Part shown: piece after piece, positions 1 to 5,193 of the stretch
Position numbering within the stretch: the stretch's first letter is position 1
Layout of the letters: every line of letters starts with the position of its first letter
Assembly: GCA_910585735.1 (NCBI GenBank)
Contig: CAJUEU010000074.1
Location: 1-5,193 of the forward strand
Source of the DNA: an uncultured Oscillospiraceae bacterium
GTDB taxonomy: Bacteria; Bacillota; Clostridia; Oscillospirales; Oscillospiraceae
Direction of reading: 5' to 3'
DNA length: 5,193 nucleotides
The notes under the pieces: generated by a model
Databases searched by the model: none
Seen by the model: only the letters and a program-made list of their open reading frames with translations
Told to the model about the DNA's origin: nothing
Position numbers and translations under genes: made by a program

Positions 1-85
1 GGCAAATTTTCTTCACGCTGCGGGGTGGCGCCGCCGCAGGCGGTGACGGAGGGAGTGCAAACCAGGTAGGTTCCCCCTCATCCGT

Positions 86-152
86 CAGCCAAGGGACGTC
101 GTTCGGCTTTGCCGAATGACGTCCCGGCAGCGGCAAAGCCACTGCCCGGCTG
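86..152. repeat. Nested stem carrying two hairpins
   Basis: CAGCC (86-90) pairs with GGCTG (148-152) and encloses two further hairpins. The first has GGGACGTC (93-100) with GACGTCCC (118-125), extended inward by one G-T wobble and TTCGGC/GCCGAA around a TTT loop. The second has GGCAGCGGC (126-134) with GCCACTGCC (138-146) around AAA, with one mismatch that becomes a G-T pair on the minus strand. This is a branched palindrome, as if two palindromic pieces had been placed in the loop of a simpler unit. Confidence 0.62.
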
Positions 153-155
153 CCA

Positions 156-208
156 CCTTCCCCGTAAACGGGGAAGGCAAGGGGCAACGGCGGGGGCAAG
201 CCCCCGCC
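156..208. repeat. Two adjacent perfect hairpins
   Basis: CCTTCCCCGT (156-165) pairs with ACGGGGAAGG (168-177), and GGCGGGGGC (189-197) with GCCCCCGCC (200-208). Both are perfect with 2-nt formal loops, and they are separated by 11 nt. Neither is followed by a T-run, so they do not look like terminators. Confidence 0.65.
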
Positions 209-250
209 CTACAAGGACCGCCCCGGCGGCCTCTACGGGATGACCCCTCC

Positions 251-290
251 GTCACGGCTTCGCCGTGACACCTCCCCTTTTAAGGGGAGG
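251..290. repeat. Two adjacent perfect hairpins at the walI-proximal end of the mosaic
   Basis: GTCACGGC (251-258) pairs with GCCGTGAC (262-269) around TTC, and CCTCCCCTT (271-279) with AAGGGGAGG (282-290) around TT. They are separated by one base. The outer sequence CCCTCCGTCAC is shared, inverted, with 43-53. Confidence 0.66.
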
Positions 291-350
291 CTTCGAGGTC
301 TCCACATAGGGCTGGCAACCGCCAAAAAGAGATATTTTCCCACAACAAAG

Positions 351-391
351 ATCCCCCGGGGGCAAGTATGCCTTTCCCGGGGGATTTTTTT
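351..391. terminator. Intrinsic terminator closing the wal cluster, probably bidirectional
   Basis: A perfect 10-bp stem pairs ATCCCCCGGG (351-360) with CCCGGGGGAT (376-385). The 15-nt apical part folds further through GGCA (361-364) and TGCC (369-372) around AGTA. On the plus strand the stem runs straight into seven T's (385-391). On the minus strand, the direction of walI, it is preceded by the A-run and followed by the weaker T-rich CTTTGTTGT. It most likely ends the walI transcript and also blocks transcription entering from the left. Confidence 0.8.
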
Positions 392-402
392 ACATTTTTA
401 CC

Positions 403-1209
403 TTACTCTGTTGAGACCTCGCCTGTGTAGCCGTCGATCATAAGCCGCCAGGGAGCGGCGTCGATCTCCACGTACCACATGGGGGCGAGGGTCAGGGTGG
501 GCCCTGCGCCGGAAAGGCTGTACCCGGCGTAAAAGCCGGTGATCTGGGAGCAGACATAGCCCTGCCGGTTCAGCGCGTCCAGCAGGCGGAGAATGGCCGT
601 GGGGGCGGTAATGGGCTCTCCGGCGGGAAGGACCGCCTCGGCCTCTCCGGCAAAGAGGCGGAAGGTAAGGCTTTGAGCCCACTCTCCCCGGCTCTCCAGC
701 CGGACGGTCTCTCCGGGGACCGGGGTCCCCTCCCAGAGCTGGGTCCAGGTGGTGACCGCCGCCTCGCTCTGGGCCGGGGTCCGGGCCTCCTCCAGGGAGA
801 GGCCCAGGGCGCTTAAAAGACCGGGGACCTCCGCCGATAGCTGGGTCTGAGGATGAAACAGCACCTCCAGCTCCCGGTCGGAAAAGAGCGTGACCGTGCC
901 CCGCTCCCCGTGATAAACAATACGGGAGCCCAGCGCCTCGGCGGAGGTGATCTCCCCCACCAGAAGCCGGGCCTCCGCCTCTCCCACGGAGGCGGGGGTA
1001 AGGCGGCGGGGGGTGAGGCTCAAATCGCCGGGGATCTGGCCGGGCAGGTAGGCGATGCCGTTATTTTCCAGTATCTGGAGTATCCGCTCCCGGGCCGCCC
1101 GGCTGTTTTCCCGGGTGCGCCAGGCCCGGACCCCCACCAAGGCCAGCAGGAAGAGGTTGACCGCCACCAGCAGGAGCAGGATGATATTTTTGATCTTGGT
1201 CCAACGCAT
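403..1209 (-). CDS. walI: WalI (YycI) family membrane regulator of WalK
   Basis: 268 aa, close to Bacillus WalI at about 280. The N-terminus MRWTKIKNIILLLLVAVNLF is diagnostic: YycI proteins begin with MxWxKIKxI and then a membrane helix with NLFLL; here the helix spans about 7-28. The rest is predicted to be extracellular. A helix-rich stretch follows (RAARERILQILENNGIAYLP, about 38-57). The C-terminal block at 215-268 has the YycI/PepSY-like pattern of QGYV, ITGFYAGYSL, LAPMWYVEID and LMIDGYTGEVSTE. WalI partners with WalH to modulate WalK in the membrane. It is the last cistron of the cluster, ending 18 nt before the hairpin at 351-385. There is a single cysteine (C220) in the extracellular part, so no internal disulfide is expected. 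Confidence 0.87.
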   Translation of the reverse strand: MRWTKIKNIILLLLVAVNLFLLALVGVRAWRTRENSRAARERILQILENNGIAYLPGQIPGDLSLTPRRLTPASVGEAEARLLVGEITSAEALGSRIVYHGERGTVTLFSDRELEVLFHPQTQLSAEVPGLLSALGLSLEEARTPAQSEAAVTTWTQLWEGTPVPGETVRLESRGEWAQSLTFRLFAGEAEAVLPAGEPITAPTAILRLLDALNRQGYVCSQITGFYAGYSLSGAGPTLTLAPMWYVEIDAAPWRLMIDGYTGEVSTE

Positions 1210-1215
1210 AGGCCG

Positions 1216-1221
1216 CCTCCT
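1216..1221 (-). promoter_or_regulatory. walI ribosome binding site
   Basis: AGGAGG on the minus strand, just before the walH stop codon ends, lies 6 nt upstream of the ATG at 1209. It is a canonical site and fixes the walI start. Confidence 0.85.
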
Positions 1222-1222
1222 G

Positions 1223-2524
1223 TTATTCTTGGGTCATCCAGCCCACGGTAAGGCCCGGGGAGAGGTTGTCGGTATAGCACAGCACAAGGCTCCCGTCGCT
1301 TTCGGGAATGGAGCGGAGGGCGGCGGCGGCCAGCCGGTGGTCGGGCACGGGGGTGACCTCCCCGGTGGGGGTATAGGTCCGAAGGGTCAGGGTGAACTCG
1401 GTGATCCGCCCCTCCTCCACGGTAAAGCGGGCGCACCAGCCGGAGGCCCCGGTGGTCATAGGGATCCCGTCCAGCCGGGCCTCGAAGGTGACCGTCCACC
1501 CCATGCCCTCGGTGGGCTCCACCCCGGTAAGGAGATAGGCGGGTGTGTTCTCAAAGGGCTCGGCCACCCGGCAAAGCAGCTCCCAGGCCGCCTGCGCGGC
1601 CTGGGCCGCGGAGGGTCCGTTTACGGGAAACCGGGGCTCCTCCCCCGCCCGGTAGGTCACCTTGCCCGCGGCGGTGACCTGAAGCCGGTCCCCGTTCTCG
1701 GTGACGGTAAGTCCGCCGGGGGTCTCGTAGGCGTCCCCGGCCCCGGACAGGAAGCCCAGGGCGTTGAGGAGCCGGGTCAGGGTCTCGGCGTCCCCGGTCA
1801 GGTCGGGCGCGGCGGCGGTATAGCGTTTGGGCTGGGGAACGGTGGGGGTGATGAGCACATAGGGGTCCAGGGCCTCAAAGGCGCTGTCCTCCGAAAGGGT
1901 GTAGGCAAAGGCTCCGCCATTGGGGCTGAAGTCCTCCACCAGCCGCCCCATCTCCCCCGCGAAGTCCACTTGGGTGCGGACCCGGTAGAAGCTGTTTCCC
2001 TCCCGCCAGCCCAGCCAGACCCAGGCCCCGTCCCAGGCCAGCACCAGCGCGTCGGCCCGGCTGGAGACAGCCCCCTCCATGCCCAGCCATTCAGGCAGCA
2101 GGGAGAGGGGCAGGGTGCCCCGAAGGGCGCAGTAAAGACCGGGGGCCTCCAAAAGGGCCTGCCACTGGCGGAGATTGGCCTGTTCCGGGGTCTCGGTGGT
2201 GGTCAGGGCTTCCCCCAGCAAGGAGGAGAACCGCTGGAATACACGGGTCAGGGTAGGGCCGTCGTAGCTGACGGCATAGGCCCCCAAGCTGTTCTGGACC
2301 CGGAGGGCATAGGGGGTCAGGGCCTCCTCGCTCCGGGCCGAAGGCTCGATATAGACAGGAGCGGGGGGCGCGATCCAGCCCTGCAGCTGGTTGAGCATGG
2401 GAGTCTGCCAGGCCAGAAAGAGAGCGGAGCAAGTGAGGAGCAGGATGAGCAGGTCCTTCAAAAGCTCCACCCCCCGGCGCAGGCCCTTGGGCCGGGCGAC
2501 CTTGGGGGTTTTACGCCTTGTCAT
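1223..2524 (-). CDS. walH: WalH (YycH) family membrane regulator of WalK
   Basis: 433 aa, near the roughly 450 aa of Bacillus WalH. It is a single-pass membrane protein with a short basic cytoplasmic N-terminus (MTRRKTPKVARPKGLRRG), one membrane helix at about 20-39 (LLKDLLILLLTCSALFLAWQ) and a large extracellular region of about 390 residues. The LFLAWQ end of the helix resembles the LFLTWQ typical of YycH. Further family-like pieces are LDPYVLITPTVPQPKRY near 219 and RLLNALGFLSG near 251. The C-terminal part (about 300-433) alternates strands and helices like the YycH/YycI/PepSY-type folds. In Bacillus and Staphylococcus WalH and WalI bind WalK and alter its activity, negatively in Bacillus and positively in Staphylococcus; which applies here cannot be read from sequence. 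The gene overlaps walK by 14 nt and is followed by walI after 13 nt. Sequence divergence is high, so the call rests on the helix motif, size and context together. Confidence 0.82.
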   Translation of the reverse strand: MTRRKTPKVARPKGLRRGVELLKDLLILLLTCSALFLAWQTPMLNQLQGWIAPPAPVYIEPSARSEEALTPYALRVQNSLGAYAVSYDGPTLTRVFQRFSSLLGEALTTTETPEQANLRQWQALLEAPGLYCALRGTLPLSLLPEWLGMEGAVSSRADALVLAWDGAWVWLGWREGNSFYRVRTQVDFAGEMGRLVEDFSPNGGAFAYTLSEDSAFEALDPYVLITPTVPQPKRYTAAAPDLTGDAETLTRLLNALGFLSGAGDAYETPGGLTVTENGDRLQVTAAGKVTYRAGEEPRFPVNGPSAAQAAQAAWELLCRVAEPFENTPAYLLTGVEPTEGMGWTVTFEARLDGIPMTTGASGWCARFTVEEGRITEFTLTLRTYTPTGEVTPVPDHRLAAAALRSIPESDGSLVLCYTDNLSPGLTVGWMTQE

Positions 2525-4301
2525 GACGGGGTCCCTCCACAGGAAGCTCCACCCGGATGGTGAGGCCGGGGGTCTCCTTCTCGACGATGCGGATGTCGCC
2601 GCGGTGCTGGTCCACGATCTCCTTGGCGATGGAAAGCCCCAGGCCGGTGCCTCCCGACTCCCGGGACCGGGCCTTGTCCACCCGGTAAAAACGCTCGAAG
2701 ATCCGCTCCCGGTCGGCCTGGGAGGGGATCCCGATGCCGTTGTCGGCCACCTCAAGCCACACCGTGTCCGTCCCGGCCATCCCCGCCGAGACCTGGATCT
2801 GTCCGCCGTCGGGGGTATACTTGATGGCGTTGGACACAATGTTCATCATCACCTGGGTGACCCGCTCCCGGTCGGCGGTGATCTGGGGCAGCCCCGGCTC
2901 CAGCAGGGTGGTGAGGGTGTGGCCGTGACGCTGGGCCTCCAGCAGGTTGGCGTTTATCATGGACTCAATGGCGTCGGCAAAGGAAAATTCCGTCAGGTTG
3001 AGCTCGCTGCGGCCCGAGTCGAACCGGGAGAGGGTGAGCAGGTCCTGAACAATATGGGCCATGCGCTCAGACTCGCTGAGGATCACGTTGAGAAAGCCCT
3101 GCTCGGTATCCTGGGGAAGGGCCCCGGAGGAGTCCACCAGAGTCTCGGCGTAGGAATGGATGTTGGTCAGGGGAGTGCGCAGCTCGTGGGACACGTTGGC
3201 CACAAACTCCTTGCGCATCTCCTCGGTGCGGTGCTGCTCGGTAACGTCGTGGATCACCACCAGCACGCCGCCCTGGTGGTCCTTGTCGAAGGGGGCCAGC
3301 AGCAGCTCCAGGCTCCGCTCCCCCTGCTCCAGGCTGGCGGCCACGTAGCCCTGGCTTCCCGGCTCCAGCGCCTCCTCCAATGGGGCAATGTCTCCGAAAA
3401 GGGCGTCGTAGCCCACCCCGCCCCCGATGGGCAGGGCCCGGCCCAGCTTCTCCTCCGCGGCGGGGTTGGACTGGATGATGTCCCCCTCCCGGCTGAAGGC
3501 CACCACGCCGTCGGCCATGTGAAGGAAGAGGGTGTCCAGCTTGTTCCGCTCGTTCTCCACCTCCTGAAGGGTGCTCTCCAGCTGGTGGGCCATATCGTTG
3601 AAGGTGGCGGTGAGGACGCCGATCTCATCCCGGGAGTCCACCTCGATCTTCTGGGAGAAGTCTCCGGCGGCCACCTCCTCCGCTCCCTCGGTGAGCCGCT
3701 CGATGGGGGTGATGAGGGTCTTGGACAGAAGGAAGGAAAGGAGAACAGAAATCAGGATGCCAAAGCCCAGGGCCTCTAAGATCAGGGTCACAAGCTGGCC
3801 GGTGAGGCTCTGGACAGTCTGCTTGTTGTCCCGGATATAGACCACATAACGCTGCCCGCCCCGGGTAAGGGGAATGGCCACGTCCATGTAATCCAAGGAT
3901 ATGTCGGATCCATCCCCCACCTCCCCGCTGAGGGCGGCGGACAGGTTGTAGGTCAGCTCCAGGGCGGCGGTCCCAGCGTCGGTGGACCCGGCCAGGGGGC
4001 TTCCCGTGACTCCGTCCAGCACGTAGTAGTTCCGGGTGATGCCGTCCACACCCAGGTCGCCGGTGTGGGTGCGGAGCATCTGGGCGATCTGCTCGGCGCC
4101 ATTCTCCTCGTCCGCGGCGGCGTTCTCCAGATCGTGATAGAAGTCGGCGTCATTCTGGAACACCGACTGCATCTGGGTGTAGAACTGATTCAGGTAGAAC
4201 CCGGATACCGAGTTCACCAGAAAGGCCCCCACCACGGTCATGAGGGAGATGATGAGCAATGTCATAATGAGCATCAGCTTCATGTGCAGGGAGCGAAACA
4301 T
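2511..4301 (-). CDS. walK: WalK (YycG) sensor histidine kinase, complete
   Basis: Membrane histidine kinase that phosphorylates WalR; 596 aa, close to the usual length of about 600. TM1 lies near residues 9-31 (LMLIMTLLIISLMTVVGAFL). An extracellular sensor of about 135 residues (33-167) follows, in the place of the Cache/PDC-like domain of WalK. TM2 lies near 168-192. HAMP (193-245) has TLITPIERLTEGAEEVAAGDF and DEIGVLTATFNDM (each quoted in part), then PAS (about 250-357) with HMADGVVAFSREGDI. HisKA carries NVSHELRTPLTN with phospho-acceptor H372. HATPase_c has the N box NIVSNAIKYTPDGG, the G1 box VADNGIGIP, the F box IFERFYRVDKA and the G2 box GTGLGLSIAKEIV. In the PAS domain H261, D264, H351 and E355 match the spacing of the zinc ligands reported for S. 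aureus WalK. All catalytic boxes are present, so the kinase should be active. The start is fixed by AAAGGAGG at 8 nt. The stop overlaps walH by 14 nt, which indicates translational coupling. PhoR is the main alternative, disfavoured by the walH and walI neighbours. Confidence 0.94.
   Translation of the reverse strand: MFRSLHMKLMLIMTLLIISLMTVVGAFLVNSVSGFYLNQFYTQMQSVFQNDADFYHDLENAAADEENGAEQIAQMLRTHTGDLGVDGITRNYYVLDGVTGSPLAGSTDAGTAALELTYNLSAALSGEVGDGSDISLDYMDVAIPLTRGGQRYVVYIRDNKQTVQSLTGQLVTLILEALGFGILISVLLSFLLSKTLITPIERLTEGAEEVAAGDFSQKIEVDSRDEIGVLTATFNDMAHQLESTLQEVENERNKLDTLFLHMADGVVAFSREGDIIQSNPAAEEKLGRALPIGGGVGYDALFGDIAPLEEALEPGSQGYVAASLEQGERSLELLLAPFDKDHQGGVLVVIHDVTEQHRTEEMRKEFVANVSHELRTPLTNIHSYAETLVDSSGALPQDTEQGFLNVILSESERMAHIVQDLLTLSRFDSGRSELNLTEFSFADAIESMINANLLEAQRHGHTLTTLLEPGLPQITADRERVTQVMMNIVSNAIKYTPDGGQIQVSAGMAGTDTVWLEVADNGIGIPSQADRERIFERFYRVDKARSRESGGTGLGLSIAKEIVDQHRGDIRIVEKETPGLTIRVELPVEGPRHDKA
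2533..2538 (-). promoter_or_regulatory. walH ribosome binding site inside the end of walK
   Basis: GGAGGG on the minus strand lies 8 nt before the ATG at 2524, within the last codons of walK. It decides the walH start. The reading frame stays open upstream to 2839, but that part is a shadow of walK. Confidence 0.78.
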
Positions 4302-4309
4302 GGGCGGGA

Positions 4310-4317
4310 CCTCCTTT
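4310..4317 (-). promoter_or_regulatory. walK ribosome binding site
   Basis: AAAGGAGG on the minus strand sits 8 nt upstream of the ATG at 4301. This strong site sets the walK start. The same reading frame is open further upstream to 4514, but that extension (Arg/Pro/Ser-rich) is the out-of-frame shadow of the small ORF. Confidence 0.88.
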
Positions 4318-4332
4318 CCTTCAGCGATTTCC

Positions 4333-4671
4333 TCAATTGATGGAGGAATGGGACAGGATATAGAACTCCTCCTGGCTGGGGAGCCACTTTTTCTCCATGG
4401 GGGGCAGGGTATCGTCATACCGCTGGGCCTCCTCCTCGGAAAACTCCATGGCGGGGCTCTCCCGATAGACCCAGTGCCTGCCGTCCCGGACCTCCCGGGC
4501 CAGCAGCATCTCATACTCGTTTTGGCTCTCGCCGCTGATGGGCTGGACCTTCAGGACCCGGTCGGGGAACAGGTACACCCCGGCCCGGGACATACCCACG
4601 CTGTCCGTCTCAAATTCATTGCCGCCCAGGAGCTCCCGGATATTCTCCGGGAGCTTTTCTTTCCGCTTCAC
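4333..4671 (-). CDS. Small ORF between walR and walK: APH(3')-like N-lobe fragment joined to an unrecognised tail
   Basis: 112-codon ORF with no known function that I can assign. The start is taken as GTG, 7 nt after the walR TAA. No ATG lies upstream in the believable region and the Shine-Dalgarno is weak (GGGCGGAA, about 11 nt away), so translation may be coupled to walR. Residues 1-57 resemble the first part of aminoglycoside phosphotransferases of the APH(3') type. A short helix (KLPENIRELLG) is followed by a nucleotide-loop-like DSVGMSRAGVYLF, then FPDRVLKVQP with K41 at the ATP-binding Lys position, then ESQNEYEMLL with E52 at the partner Glu position. The hinge, the HGD catalytic loop and the metal-binding Asp of the C-lobe are absent, so kinase activity is not expected. 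Residues 58-112 (REVRDGRHWVYR, FSEEEAQRYDDTLPPMEKK, then WLPSQEEFYIL) match nothing I recognise; they are acidic and rich in aromatic residues. It may be a remnant or fusion of a resistance-type kinase, or a functional small protein. No frameshift is seen. walK follows 31 nt later. Confidence 0.62.
   Translation of the reverse strand: MKRKEKLPENIRELLGGNEFETDSVGMSRAGVYLFPDRVLKVQPISGESQNEYEMLLAREVRDGRHWVYRESPAMEFSEEEAQRYDDTLPPMEKKWLPSQEEFYILSHSSIN
4631..4655 (-). other. Perfect 10-bp inverted repeat at the start of the small ORF (mRNA hairpin)
   Basis: The arms AGCTCCCGGA (4631-4640) and TCCGGGAGCT (4646-4655) are exact reverse complements around a 5-nt loop, TATTC. In the minus-strand mRNA the hairpin starts about 16 nt after the GTG start of the small ORF and covers roughly codons 6-14. 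It could lower translation of that ORF or act as a processing or stability point between walR and walK; both are inference. On the plus strand the stem is followed by TTTTCTTT, which looks like an intrinsic terminator facing antisense transcription. Confidence 0.6.
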
Positions 4672-4678
4672 GGCCTGA

Positions 4679-5193
4679 TTATTCCGCCCGGAACAGGTAC
4701 CCCAGGCCCCGGCGTGTGACGATGAACTGGGGGTTGGCCGGGTCGTCCTCCAGCTTCTCCCGGAGCCGCCGCACGGCCACGTCCACCGCCCGCACATCCC
4801 CCATGAAGCCGTCGTAGTTCCACACCTTCTCCATCAGGGTCTCCCGGGAGAAGGTGTGCTCGGGCTCAGCGGCCAGGAACCGCAGCAGCTCGAACTCCTT
4901 GGGGGTCAGGTCCAGGGCGTTGCCGTCCTTGTAGGCCATGAGGGTGTCGTTGTCGATGAGCACCCTGCCCCGCTCCAGCCGCCCGGTGCCCGGCCCCTCG
5001 GGGGCGGTGGGGTGGGCGGTGAGGAGCTCGGTGCGGCGAATGTTCACCTTCACCCTCGCCAGCAGCTCCCGCATGGAGAAGGGCTTGGTGATGTAGTCGT
5101 CCGCCCCGGTCTCCAGGCCCAGCACCTTGTCGCTCTCGCTCTCCCGGGCGGTGAGCATGATGATGGGGGTGGAGGTGTTCTTCTCCCGCACCG
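4679..5193 (-). CDS. walR: WalR (YycF) response regulator, OmpR/PhoB family, 3' part (5' end off the window)
   Basis: DNA-binding response regulator of the WalRK system, which controls autolysin and cell-wall turnover genes. About 170 residues are visible. The receiver end contains PIIMLTARESESDKVLGLE, with the conserved switch Thr in MLTA, then GADDYITKPF with the invariant Lys. A short linker (TAHPTAPEGPGTG) leads to an OmpR-type winged helix: LTPKEFELLRFLA, then VWNYDGFMGDVRAVDVAVRRLREKLEDD as recognition region (described in part: GDVRAVDVAVRRLREK), ending IVTRRGLGYLFRAE and TAA. The DVRxVDVxVRRLREK and VTRRGxGY signatures match WalR better than PhoP-type regulators, and the downstream walK-walH-walI genes support the assignment. 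The first in-frame GTG near the edge encodes an internal Val of the VREKN segment, not a start. The true start and the phospho-acceptor Asp lie upstream of the window. It is the first visible cistron of the cluster, so the operon promoter is also outside. Confidence 0.92.
   Translation of the reverse strand, partial: VREKNTSTPIIMLTARESESDKVLGLETGADDYITKPFSMRELLARVKVNIRRTELLTAHPTAPEGPGTGRLERGRVLIDNDTLMAYKDGNALDLTPKEFELLRFLAAEPEHTFSRETLMEKVWNYDGFMGDVRAVDVAVRRLREKLEDDPANPQFIVTRRGLGYLFRAE

Larger units (their letters stand above)
1..300. repeat. Gene-free mosaic of palindromic intergenic repeats
   Basis: No gene, tRNA or credible ORF is seen on either strand. The stretch holds at least seven short inverted repeats packed end to end: 18-23/34-39, 93-125, 126-146, 156-177, 189-208, 251-269 and 271-290. 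An 11-bp sequence CCCTCCGTCAC at 245-255 occurs inverted at 43-53, near the other end, and a related CCTCATCCGTCA lies at 76-87. The wording (CATCCGTCAGCC, CACCTTCCCC, GGGGGCAAGCCCCC, CCTCCCCTTTTAAGGGGAGG) recalls interspersed repeats that I remember from genomes of Oscillospiraceae; this is memory, not a search. They may be REP/MITE-like units. Positions 301-350 hold only A/T-rich spacer. Confidence 0.72.

Noticed and set aside
1..300. CRISPR array
   Set aside because: The inverted repeats differ from one another and there are no regularly spaced identical direct repeats with unique spacers.
240..443. Plus-strand 67-codon open frame across the repeats and terminator
   Set aside because: It runs through palindromes and the terminator stem and into the walI 3' end, has no ribosome site and gives an Arg/Leu-rich product without motifs.
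1055..2563. Long plus-strand open frame (502 codons) opposite walH and walI
   Set aside because: Gly/Pro-rich translation with no motifs, antisense to genes with clear family features and ribosome sites; typical shadow in GC-rich DNA.
2391..3779. Long plus-strand open frame (462 codons) opposite walK
   Set aside because: Low-complexity Gly/Leu/Val/His-rich product antisense to the conserved kinase boxes of WalK; a shadow.
4333..4500. Frameshift explanation for the missing APH C-lobe
   Set aside because: Neither other minus frame in this stretch gives APH-like sequence, and the native frame reads as plausible protein up to its stop, so a simple frameshift does not explain it.
4302..4514. N-terminal extension of walK upstream of 4301
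   Set aside because: The extension is out of frame with the small ORF and Arg/Pro/Ser-rich. WalK proteins begin a few residues before TM1, and AAAGGAGG fixes the ATG at 4301.
4672..4797. N-terminal extension of the small ORF into walR
   Set aside because: It overlaps the conserved WalR C-terminus in another frame and is Trp/Arg/Ser-rich; the APH-like similarity begins only after the GTG at 4671.

Overview
The window is GC-rich, and every gene that can be supported lies on the minus strand in one tightly packed cluster. The cluster reads from the right edge to the left: walR (3' part only), a small unusual ORF, walK, walH (yycH) and walI (yycI). This is the core of the WalRK (YycFG) two-component system that controls cell-wall hydrolases and peptidoglycan turnover in low-GC-type Gram-positives. 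The WalR/WalK/WalH/WalI set, the AGGAGG-type ribosome sites and the high G+C suggest a Clostridia member of the Oscillospiraceae type (Flavonifractor-like gut bacteria). That placement is inference from style and content, not from a marker gene.

Layout. Positions 4679-5193 hold the C-terminal 171 or so codons of the WalR response regulator; its start and phospho-acceptor Asp lie beyond the right edge. Positions 4333-4671 hold a 112-codon ORF starting 7 nt after walR. Its first half looks like the N-lobe of an APH(3')-type aminoglycoside phosphotransferase, and its second half is an unrecognised acidic/aromatic tail. Positions 2511-4301 hold the complete WalK sensor kinase (596 aa), with TM, extracellular sensor, TM, HAMP, PAS, HisKA and HATPase_c. 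Positions 1223-2524 hold WalH (433 aa), overlapping walK by 14 nt, and 403-1209 hold WalI (268 aa). Both are single-pass membrane proteins whose extracellular parts are expected to modulate WalK. A strong hairpin at 351-385 closes the cluster. Positions 1-300 carry no gene but a dense mosaic of palindromic repeats. The usual extra cistrons of Bacillus-type wal operons (walJ, htrA-like) are not found next to walI.

How they work together: WalK senses wall-related signals outside the cell and, possibly, zinc through its cytoplasmic PAS domain. It phosphorylates WalR, while WalH and WalI contact WalK in the membrane and tune it. Most noteworthy are the kinase-fold fragment ORF placed between regulator and sensor, the apparent conservation in WalK of the PAS zinc tetrad described for Staphylococcus aureus, a perfect hairpin at the start of the small ORF, and the palindrome mosaic downstream.
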